Source: Pseudeuparius sepicola
Taxonomy: Eukaryota > Arthropoda > Insecta > Coleoptera > Anthribidae
NCBI GenBank assembly: GCA_963920635.1
Contig: OY987298.1
Location: 54,105,949 to 54,169,948 of the forward strand
DNA length: 64,000 nucleotides
Direction: 5' to 3'
Shown piece by piece: positions 46,501-58,500 of this stretch. The notes beneath the pieces were generated by a model. It made no database searches and was not told where the DNA came from. It saw nothing but the letters and a program-made list of their open reading frames with translations. Numbering within the stretch: position 1 is the first letter of the stretch; every line of letters starts with the position of its first letter. The position numbers were made by a program, and so were the translations under genes.

Positions 46501-49500
46501 ATTGGTCCACCCGATCTCAACATAATTGAATTTAAAAGTTCACAGTCGGGCCGCCATTTTGAACGGCCGCCATATTTGAAAGCTACCTCCTTATGATGTG
46601 CCCCCCCGACATTTTTGCTCCACATGGAGCCCAGAAACACGTGGTAGAAGTTTCATTCAGTCCCCCCCAAATTGTAATGGGTTGGCCTATTTTGGAGGTC
46701 TGGCACAAGGACTATAATAAGATGCCATTTTTTGTATACACCCGTCACTCCAGATCACAAACAAAAATTAAATTATGACCTCATGCTTGAGTCTTCAATA
46801 CAGTGTTGGTCCAGGATAAGTACACTATTAATGACGACTTTTGAAGCCTTCATGTGACAACCCGTTTGGCATCAAAATATCGACCGAATAAAACCACTTT
46901 CCGTCACTACATCGTAAGACACACTGTGTAACCTGACAATAGTTAAATATCTAATGAATACTGTAAAATTGTGTTTAAATATACTTGCAAGAAATTTATG
47001 TCACAAAATATACTTCTTGTCATTGTACTTCTGATACTTGGTAATTTTTTCATGAAAAGTAGTTTTAGCAATACTTGTGCTACCCTGAGATCGTTTCTTT
47101 TAAATGAATGACAAAGTAAAATTGCCACAGCTCTAAATTTATTTTTATTAAATAGGTGATCGGTTTCGAGATTCTCAAACAATCACATCATCAGCCCAAG
47201 ACTAGAAAATAAATGACAATACAGAGGCATAAAAATATAAGAGGCATATAATAACTACAAAGCATAAATAAAAGTTTAAAAAGATTTATACAGTGTGACC
47301 CAGATTTCTGACTTGGCACAGTTATAGAACTCGATGAGCTATCTTTAGGGGTATTCAACTTAAATGTCAGGTGCATCCCCAGCCTGCTACGACATAGTGA
47401 ATAGGACCAATATTAAATATTTTGTTTCGCGTTAGAGATATCAAAAGGAGGTATTAGGAAAAGTTGTTCAGAACCGGATTTTTACCAAGAATACTAAATT
47501 TCCGCAAGATATTAGCATTTTCATTTTTTGTTAAGATTAGCATAACAGTGCTAAAAAAATAAACTTTGGAGGCACCTTTCATTGTTTTAGAAACGTTTTG
47601 ACTCACTTTTGGAAATACGTGTTCACTGGACTCCTCTAAACTCTCATTTCAAATATACCACAATATTTGGAACCACAACAAAAATATTCATAAGAACTCG
47701 CATAACTACAAAGAACAATAATTGTTAAGGAAATATTATTTATTTCGTATAGTATTTAATTTCAATTACACATAAAGTAAGGAATAAACAATTTTTTTGG
47801 AATCAATTTTTTTTTAAGAATCTTCACACATTATTTTTTATTTAAAAATGGATATTGTTTAAAGTAGAAATAGACTGGTAACTATATATTATTATAGTAT
47901 CGCATTATCGACCAATTTATACTCACTAGATGAAGAAAGACTTAAGTATCAATAAAAAATATTAAAACGTTTGACAATATAAAAAAATAACTATCCAATA
48001 TTAGTTTTTTTTATAGTCCCATGAAGCCGCTAACTTTCTTTTTGTAAAAATATTAGTTAGACAAAAAAACAGTTCTCATGACTGGTGTCCCTCTTTTAGA
48101 TATCACCTCAGTATTGACTTTTATTACATTGAGACAGTGGCGTAGCGTGGGCTTTCGCCGCCTGGGGCCGACCGGAAATTAGCCGCCCCATCTATTTTAA
48201 TTATTAGTCAAGAAAATTAGTAAAAGTCAAATAAACAGCTTTAAATTTTTTTATTAATTAAAAATGTACTTTTCGTGTTTTTTTCATAGCAAAATCTCAC
48301 AATCACATTAATAATTCTCCCTGAGATTTGAGTGTTTCTACTATTGAAGTATGTCTGTGTAATTTGTTACTTGTCACAGTACCTACTATTCCATTTTAAT
48401 TATTTTAATAATATGTATTTTGTTACCTTTATACAGGGTGAATTTTTTTTGATGATCAGTATGAGGATCTCGGAAACTAGCGGAGATAGAAGGAAGGTCA
48501 GATGGGGAAAGAATTGCAGTTTTGTGGGCCCAATTTAACGCACCTTGTGGATCTTTAAAGAATTCATGGTTTACTAGATATTTTGAAAAAACTAAATTTT
48601 GGCGTTTTGTTCTAATCCGTCTAGATTCCTTGTTTCTGAATTTAGATAAAAAGTGTAAATACCAAAGTTGGAGGGATTTGTGTCCCCAATGCGGTTATCA
48701 TGTCCTACTTTCCGTGACAGCTGTCATTTTCGAGATATGACACAAACTTCTGTTTTTAAAATGGAAACCATAGTTGTCCGTGGTCTCAAAAATCAGGCAT
48801 TTTTAGAGCTTTCCAACGATATAATACTCGTTATTCAGAAAAATAACGGAAATAAGTATGGTTTGCATTTAAAAAACACAAGTTTGTGTCGAAAATGGCA
48901 GCTGCCTTGGAAATTAGAACACGATAACCGCATTCGGGACACAATTCCCTCCAACTTTGGTATTTACACTTTTTATCTAAAATCAGAAACAACGAATCGA
49001 TGGATTGGAATAAATCTCCAAAATTTCGCTTTTTTTTCTAAATATCTAGTGAGCCATGACTTTTTTCAAAAATCCGCAATGTGAATGTATGGTAAGATGC
49101 AGTGAGATATTTACAGCGATATAAGGATATTTTACAAAACAAAAAAAATTTAATAAATATAAAATTTTAGGTAGATAGGTATATTTGTTAATATTTTTGA
49201 AGCTCGCATCTCATTAAGAAACTGCAAAAATAGAAACCAATATGTGACAATTTTCACAAAAAAAATGTTTCATTGTAGTGTCATACAAAATTAAAGGATT
49301 ATCGCTACACCTACAAGTTTCCTTTTGTTTCACAAGACTTATAAAACATCATCAAAAAGTATGTTCCGTTGCCTGTATCAATAGAATTTTATTAAATGTA
49401 GCTAGAGCATTTGAAAGGTTTGATTATTTGTAAAAGTATTTTTAAAATACTATACATTATTTAAACATTATTTTAAAAGTCATAGCTGATAAATTAACTA

Positions 49501-52500
49501 TATATTCTGGAAATTTCTAGCAGCTTTCACTTTTAAAATAGTGTCATTAGTATCTATGAGTATTTTAAAGAGACCCTTATTTTTTGTAAACCTTTCAAAT
49601 TCACTAGTATTTCCGCAGCTAGTTGTAAATACAATTCTATGGATACAGTCTGCCAAACATACTTTTGATGAGGTTTTATTTCTAGCCTTAAACAATTTTT
49701 GTAGGTAGGTACCTACAAAGCACAAATGATAATACATGCATACCTATAAAATAGTGCCTGTAACCTGTAACACAACATTATAGAGAGAGTATACTTTGTA
49801 GGTACTAGCCTTGCTGTTTTATGTGTCAATATAAGTCCAAAAGGCACAACCTTCACAGGAAAATTAAAGACAGGAACGAATCTTGGAATCTTTAATGTTT
49901 CTGTAAAAAAATACACTGCGTATTCGCGGAGGATGGAGGACGTTTCAGTTTTGATGTTGATGCATTCTTGTTCCTTCTTGGTGGCTTTGAGAGCAATTGC
50001 CAGATTTACGGAGGAAAGTCCAAATAACTGATCCAAAGCAAAGACAGCTCTGAACCGAAAAAGAAGATTGTGATTAGGTTGTAAAAACCACCCATGTTCC
50101 AGCTTGTCAAACATGTCAGATTTTTGAACAAGTTGTTAAAACTAAGCATTTTTCTTATACTTATGTTTGAGTTTCATTTGAAGATTTCTTTATAGTGAAC
50201 ATTGCGTTAATATCGAGGGACAAGTCAAGGCCTCTGTTATCACGGCAGCCTCTTATATACCCCTGGAATAGACAACATGGTGGATTTCAAGAAATACCAT
50301 TGATGTTGACTAAGAAAATTAATCGTTGGAAAATCACAAAAATTATGAAATTAACTTGACCAGTGAATGGGGCATAGAGAAGGAATATGAAAGGTATTAT
50401 TCTGTTTCATTTTTGTATGTATTTATGTGACATTTTCTTTTATTCAGTACAATTAAATGAATCAGGAATTGTATAGTATTGAAATAATCAAATGTGTCTA
50501 TCCACTCCGGTCAAACTACAGGGTGTCAACTATAACCGCCTTACATTTCTTTACACTTTCAAAATAGAAAAAGTTTTGAAGAAAAACTGTGGCAAATCAA
50601 ACTTACATTTTTTATATAGATAACTTCATCTATATTTTTGCATTTTGAAATGTAATACAGTGAGTAATGGTATACTTAAAACTTTATACCTTTTAATGGT
50701 TTAATTTTTAAATTTAATATATACTAAATTTTAACTTGGATTTGTAAGCCTTGTGATAAGACAGACTATAACAAAAATATTTGGACCAAACATTTCGCGG
50801 GAAATTTCAGTTTAAAATGTTACTTAGGTGCTTTTTGAGATTTTACTAAAATTCCTATCAAAAAATTTCAAAACCTGGTGCGCGCTGAGGCAAGAAATCT
50901 GGTGGCCAAATATACAAAAGGATATAAAGAAGGTAGTTCGGGTATGCGCCATTTGTCAAAAAACTAAGCATGCGGTTTTACTGAAGCCTCGTATCATTCC
51001 AATAGTGCCTCACTCGAAGGGTGAGCTTGTCGCGTTAGATTTATACGGGCCTTTGCCTGCCAGCAGGGAAAGCGCTACTGCTTACTTGTGGTCCTAGACG
51101 TTTTTTCCATGTTTGTTGCTCTGTACCCCCTCAGGAAGGCGACTACCCGTGCTTGCCTCAACCGGTTAGTTTTAAAGTATTCTCCCCATGTTGGGCAACC
51201 CGAAAGTATACTATCAGATCATGGCACACAATTTACGAGCAACTCCTGGAAACTTCGTTGGGTACAAACTTCATTTTTAGTTCCATACGTCATCCTCAAT
51301 CTAATGTTTCCGAGCACGTTATGTGGGAGTTAGGAAGGCTGTGTCGGGCATATTGTCACGACAAAAATACCCGATGGGCGTTTGAAGTTAGTAATTTCGA
51401 GTTTTTTTTTAAACAATGTCATCCACGAGTCGACTGGCTTCACCCCCAGTGAATTGCATTTCGATGAGGCCAACTATGTGTTGCCCCCTCCACTATGCGA
51501 TACAGAAAGCCGGCCCAACGGAGAGAAATTGGTGCTAGCCCGGGAGACCCTTGAAGGCAGGGCCGCGCGCCAAGCAGTTAATTTTCTAAGTAGGCTCTAC
51601 CGTAATTTCGAACCCGGAGATTTGGTTTTGCTGTGCATGAATGCCGTATCTTCCGCACTTACCGCAGAAACAAAGAAAATGATGTTGCTTTTTTCGGGCC
51701 CTTTTCGCATAAAAAACTTATCAGTTTCACAACCTACGTATTGGAGGACCCCCTGACTGAAAAAGAAAGAGGCTCTTTCCATGCGAGCCATTTAAAGCCT
51801 TTTCATAAATAAGGTGTTTGAATTAAGGTGCAGGTTGATAAGCTGTTTTCTTAATCCCTTTGTACTCTGTATATCAGTGATCAAAGGGCTTGGGGAGGCT
51901 GATGTAGCGGAGTCCTGCATTTTGGTAGTGTCGTGTTGTTGAGTTTGTTGTGTTGGCTCCATAGATGACTCCACTTGTTCGTTTTCGGACAGACTTTAGT
52001 TCTTCACGCACTCTAAATAAAAAGTCCATGTGGCTGTTTTGTTCGGTCGTTTCGAGTTATTGGTCGTCAAGCCTTTGTCCTGGTGTCTTTACAGTGAAAC
52101 GCTAATTTTCAACATTATATAAAATTTGAATCACCGCGGGCTTAGTACCAGGTAATGAAAATGTAACTTTTTGAAGTGTGTAACATTTAACTATGTTTCT
52201 TTTTTCTACAGCACTGTAGGGCATATTTTTTTCTACAAAATAAAAGTAGACCCTCGACGACCATCTGGGGATTTTTTTCGCCACCGAACACACCCCTCAC
52301 GATTTTTCGTTTCTAGCTTGCAAAATTTTACAATCGCATATTCCCTTGGAAAGAACATACATTTTTTTATAAATTAATCATCTATCTTTACAACGAAACC
52401 TTCATTCAACTAAGTATGTATTATTGGTATGTAGGATTATACTGATTTTTGTATAGGTAAGATAAGATAGATCATTTTAAGAAAAGTAACAAAAAAAAAC

Positions 52501-55500
52501 AGAGTTGTCAACGGAATAGCTGACAACACAGAAGAATCAAATTCTAGACAAAGAGCAAGGTATCTACAAATGTGTACCTACTCCACACCTTATTTGTCTA
52601 ATAAATTTTGTAGATCATGGAAGAAAGGGATAAACTTAAAATTGTAACTTTGAACTGCACAAGAAAATTGTTCCAATAAGGCACTCTAATAGGAAAAAAT
52701 ACTGACTGGTCATGATGTTTCAGTGACTTGACTGACCAAGTTGACTGGTCACGATGGCCAGGAAAATGATTTGTTTTTAAAAACGTTTTTCAAATTTGCT
52801 TGTGGTAAAATTAGTAATACGTAGTTCACAGGATTGTATTTAGTACTTAGATTTGGTGAATTAGGTATGCCATTTATTTTTAATTTCAATCAAATGAAAA
52901 TAAATAATTATAAATGCATCCAGTATTCTTTTGGTTTTGCATTTTTCTGATGATATACAGGGTGTCCGGTAAGTATGGGGAAATCTCGCAGGAGCAGGTA
53001 GGGAACATCAAAATATCACGATTGAGTTTAAGAACTAGGGGTCAAATCTCAACACTTGCGCTCTTTTGGATCGTGCTTTTACTGGCAATGCTGTTTTGAG
53101 GTTATCTTTTTGGTATTGCAGGTTCATCATTTTAGTGCAACTATTCATTTGGTAGCAGAAATGTTCTCTTGTTTTATAATGATAAAATCAACCGTTTGCC
53201 ATGAAATTGGCAAAATGTGCCCTAAAACACCTGTTAACTCCAACATTGGAAACATAAAATCCTCACCTACCATTTTCAAATGCTTCAGAGCAGCTACCAT
53301 TTAAAGTGAGAAAAAAATCCCTATGAACAATGTACCAAAAATTATTCATTTTAAAAATGGAAATGATTGATTTGAAAAAATATGCACACCCTATTTCAAG
53401 AAAACCGATAGTGTTGTGGGCAATGTCCATTTGGCATTTTTTCTTTATTTTGAATGTGTAGTTGATCTGCAACACTTGAAGCGGTAGGTGCAAATTTTAT
53501 GTTTCGAATGTTGGAGTTAGGTAACAGGTGTTGTGGGGCACGTTTTGCCAATTCCAACGGAAACGGTTGATTTTATCATTATGAAACAAGTGTACACTTT
53601 CATTTGCAAATTAAAATAAGCACTAAAATGATGGACCTGCAAGACCAAAAAGATAACCTCAAAAAAGTAGAAATTGACATATTTAGTTTCTTCTTCATCC
53701 CCAAAAACTCAACAGTATTAAAATTACAGTTCAGTAGCTTGATTATTTTGGGAGATATTGCCAGAATTGCCCTGCATCTCAGTAACTATTGAAATTTTGG
53801 GGCACTTTTTTGCAGTTAAAATACAAATTTGCCAGAAACCTTTCAACACAATTTTAACCTTTATTTCATTAAACCATAAAACAGCATGCAGTTAACTGTC
53901 ATCTGCACATTTGTAGTCATTTTTGAAATTTTTGGCCGGAAATTTAAAAACTCTGACAAGATTTAATGTTGACTGGTTAACCGATCCCAGACAAGTTGCT
54001 TTGCGACCAATCAAGATCGATTGTGACTGACTGGTAAATGTCCTAATAATGACCGGTCCCAATGACCTTTACTCCTTGATTAACACTAGAAAAATTATCA
54101 AAAATAACACTAAATAAATTTTCAGAATATAATATCCAGAAGAATCTGTCGAGACTAGGTACTTACAGACTTAATAAATTGTGAATAGTTGGAAACTTTC
54201 AACAATAAGTCCATGAGTACCATGTACAAAGAACCAGATACCAGAACAAAATTTGCAATTATCGTAGTGTTGAAGCGGATTTTTTCTATCGAAAAGTCTT
54301 CCTTTTGTGAAAAAAGTCTCTTTTTAGTTGCCTAAAAATGCTTTTGTATAAAATTTGTAGGAGTATTCCATTTTGCTAAAAAGACATTTAAAAATTTGCA
54401 TGAATTTTGTACGATTTTGACAGACCTAATCATTGCTGCCATATTTATGACCACTAATTTTCTGAAAGAAAGTGTGTGTAATGTTGCTCAAAACAAAATA
54501 CTACTAAAGTATACTGATCATTATTTATTTTTTTATGTTAAAAATCAGATCTATAAGTCTATCCAAGATACAGCGGCAGTGGATATAAACAAAGTCACAT
54601 AACCGCCTAGCGATCGATTACCAGGGTCGGACTAATATGAGATTCCAAGTGGCATGTAATTCTCAACTAATTCTTTTAGAAGTTCTAAAATGTGTGTTTC
54701 TGCCTTTCGTGGATCTTTATAAATTTCCTTAAATTAAGTAGCACAATAAATTTACAGAATATACTGCTCGCGATCCGATCTAATATATGCAGAAAACTCG
54801 ACTGAGGGAAGAGCCGGCCCTGCATTCTGTTCGCCGCGTAAACACTTAACATTTTATGACGGCCAGACCAATAAGAGAATAGGTCACGCGGTGGCCAATG
54901 TTTTGATCCACTGCCGCTGTATCTTGGATAGACTTTAGGTAAGTTTTAATTGAAATATTAATTATACAGGGTGAGTCAGAATGTCTAGTAAATACTTTAA
55001 AGGAGTGTTCGGCAGGTGGTTTTAAGGGGGGTATTTCATATAAAATTTTTCAATTTGGGCTTTCCTTGGCAAGTTATTCGGGTCCACAGGGTGACCATCT
55101 ACTGGTGGTGACATCGATTCTGGGTAGCAAGAGGAAAGTCCAATTTTTCAAAAAGGTAAATGCGAGTGTTATTAAGCTTTTTTCCGGCAGAAATCGTATT
55201 GTGTCGTCTCTACCTAAATATTACTTTGAAAATGTTCAGAGATTGCCATAAATTGACCTTTTTCGTCGAGCCGCAGCTACGTTATTTCGTCAAGGGGCTG
55301 TAGGTTGGGAATTATTAAAGCTTCCCCCGTGTCTTCGGGTCAGGTTCGGATACCTTTTGGGTTAGGTTCGGATGCCTCCGGTGCTCCGGAAAAATCGAGA
55401 ATTAAGAGAAAACACGCAATTACCAAGAGCGGTTCTCGAGGATTTTCCGTCAATTTCGCCAATTCTACAACCGTCCCATTTCTCGGATGTGGAAAATCGA

Positions 55501-58500
55501 GAGTCTAGAAATTTGCTTAGATATCGGATTTTCAAGGTATCTTTCGGTACTGGAGGAAAGTACAAGAGTCGATTAAGAGATATACCACCTCTTTCGATTT
55601 TTCAAACGGCTCTATTCGAGGTTATCAAAAGATGGCCAATGTTCATGGGACGGGTTGTAAGATTAGACAGTATAAGACAGGCAACCTAACGGCGCCAATT
55701 TTTCCAGCAACGCCTTCTGGCGACTTTGACTGGCCGTGTCACGCAAGAGATGTGGGTTAGAATTTCCACGTTCGACACTTGCATTAAGTCGCTAAATGTC
55801 GACTATTGTGGGTTGATGAACAAATAGGAAGTTCACATAACCAACAATCATGAATGGTTACCCTGCACCCTCTAACCCCTTCCAGTAGCTGTAGAAGACG
55901 CCGAAGTCTCCTACATCTCACCGCTACTAACTATATATCAATTGGAATCAATAACACCTAGCCGATGGAACCTGTATCTCCGGTAGCTTAGTTGTGCCTA
56001 CGGCCACAGTAGGAGTCCCGGGTTCGAGTCCCGGCTGGAGTGCATTTTTTTCAATTGATATCCTTTACCTGATATGCCACTAAACATCCTTTATTATGTA
56101 TAATTGCAGGTACTAAAAATCTTTCTGTGTTAGATTTGCCGTCACTCACGCCTTCGAAGTTATGGCAGGAGATCAAACTGCGACATCACGGTGCATACCG
56201 GCTGTTGACCTGTGGCTTTTTTGACAGCCGAAGAACTCACACCTGTTGAATATCTGCGATTTTGAACTGAACGGATACGAGGGTGAGAATTTCAAATAGA
56301 GAACCGGGTGCATGCCCACATGTAGAATATTTGCACTTTTTCGAAGTGGTCGACGCAGAAGGTGGGATCTTTTGCCGCCAAAAAACACCAAACTAAGATA
56401 TATATATTTTTTATTTCCTTTTCGAGCAATCTAGCCATTATGGGACATTCGCCACTTTCTTTATATTTGGGGACATTTTTATAATTGGAGATATTTCCTT
56501 AAACCTAAAGACAAACGCAAAACACCCAGGGCACTGCCGTGGTGGGAATGGAACCTGCGACGTACAGTGCCAGAACGTGGGTCCTACGAAAGACACACTC
56601 GTGCACTGCCACCCCCATTACGACTAATAATTCAATACAATACAGACCCTGCCAAGATAAAAAATGTTTAATAACATTATTTGTCTGAGTTAGTAATAGA
56701 AATCAAAACAATGCAATGATTGCACTATTGCCAAACTTCTTCATAAATTTATCTTGTACTTACGAAATAAATATATAACCAACGTTAAAATCAATCAATT
56801 TGGAACAATTAGTTGATATCTACAATCTACATATAGTAAAAATTTGGACAGTTATCATTTAACAATAAATTTTACTGATTTTGTGAATTTACTGATCCTA
56901 CTTAGTCTATAAATAATATCCTTAATAAATTGCTTATTCTGGCTAACGTGGCAACGTTGCATGAGCTCTTTGTTATCGATGCGCATTTGCTTTATTATGC
57001 CCCAACAGCTGATCCAGAGTTCGTTGAGATTTTGCCGGATTGTGTTGATGTGTATCGAGTGTTTACTTTTGAGCAATTATTTTTGTTTTTTTTTTAGGAG
57101 ATTTTGGGGTTATTAAACAAAAGACATATAGTTAAGTTAGTAATTAGGAAAGTAGTGTAGTTTTAAGAATGGTGGGAAGAGTAAAGTGTTAGATTTGTGG
57201 CATTTAAACTATTTATTTATTAAGTTATGCTTGACAATTAAATTCTTTTTTTTTTAATTATACCTAGGTACCAGACCTTACATAAAATGAGAAAATTGCC
57301 ACATCCATTATTAGACTATCCCACCCCACCCATCATGTGTTTTGAGTGTTTACTTTTGAGCAATTATTTTTGTTTTTTTTTAGGAGATTTTGGGGTTATT
57401 GACCAAAAGACATATAGTTAAGTTAGTAATTAGGGAAGTAGTGTAGTTTTAAGAATGACGGGAAGAGTAAAGTGTAAGATTTGTAGCATAGGAAACGTAA
57501 CCTCTGGTTATCATGTGATGTAGGCTTAAGTGTCAAATTTGTTCTTTTTGTTTTGAGTAGGCATTTTTTATATTGGCTGACAATGAAGCCTATAGGTTAG
57601 TCTATGTTTATTATTTGGTCTGAGGAAAAAATGGCAAACGAACTTTTTTCAGGGCTACCTCGATTTTCTCACAAGTGCTACTTTTTTTGTCTTTAGAGAA
57701 AGAAGATTCGGTTTTTTTTGGTGGGTTGCCAGGGTAAAATGATTGGGAAAGGTGAAGAAAAAAATTACTTGGAGAACTCGATTCCGCCGGAAACCATAAT
57801 TTTTTTATGCGTCAAGATGGAACAAAGTGCGTTAGGTGCAGGAGGTAAAAAGACGCTGCACCAAATTTTTTTTCCCATAGGCTACCCTGGTCCTTTAGAG
57901 GTGAATAATTTTCCTATTAGTAGAGATAGAGACTTCAGTTTTTTTTTATCGGCCCCAAAAACCAACCACAATTAATCGAAAAAAAATATATATATTTTCC
58001 ACAGCACACTCAGTTTTACCAGAACAGATACAACTTTTTTGTTTGGCGGGATAAAAATTTTGTTTCTATGGCTATCAAATGGGTGGGGGGAAGGAAGGAA
58101 AACGACGCGAAAATAAATTTTCCCTCCTGCTTGATTAAGAAAAAACGAAAACTTTTTTATTTTCAGAGATAGAAAAAAATCGGAAACATGCACTGTCACT
58201 CTCTCGAAACACTCTGTATATTTTACCGGAAAAAAAATTTCCTCCATCTACTGGATTTCGAGAAAACGCGCGACTTTTTCGTTTTCAAAGATGGAGACTT
58301 GGCTCCTCCGGAGATAAAAAGGACTCCGAAAAATAAAAAGGTACCTACTTGAAAATTTTTTCCCAGCTGCCTTGATTACCCAGAAAACATCGTCAAAATT
58401 GCCACACGAGTGAAGCGAGTCGCCAAAATTGATGCACAGGGCTGACGGCCGAGTGTGGCAATAAGCCAAGGGGATGCCGCACGAGGTCGAAGGCTGAGTG

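Larger units (their letters stand above)
43714..46712. mobile_element. ~3.0 kb palindrome with two copies of a cysteine-rich multicopy gene
   Basis: The outer ends GTCCTTGTGCCAGACC (43714) and its inverse (ending 46712) bound two arms of about 1.35-1.4 kb that stay homologous to 45081 and 45305. The loop (45082-45304) is unique and continues the reading frame of the left copy only. CpG-containing blocks near both ends (TCGCCTCCACGCTGGGAGGC) are shared. Arms differ by substitutions and small indels, so the duplication is not brand new. Confidence 0.8.

Noticed and set aside
43714..46712. Assembly artefact from joining both strands of one read
   Set aside because: The arms differ by many substitutions and indels and each retains different blocks, which an artefact would not produce.
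51597..51974. Minus-strand frames over the Gypsy integrase and LTR
   Set aside because: Antisense shadows; the sense frames carry the conserved integrase blocks.
55977..56041. Functional tRNA-Trp (CCA anticodon)
   Set aside because: Loop lacks U33 and the D arm cannot form, so it is a tRNA-like relic.
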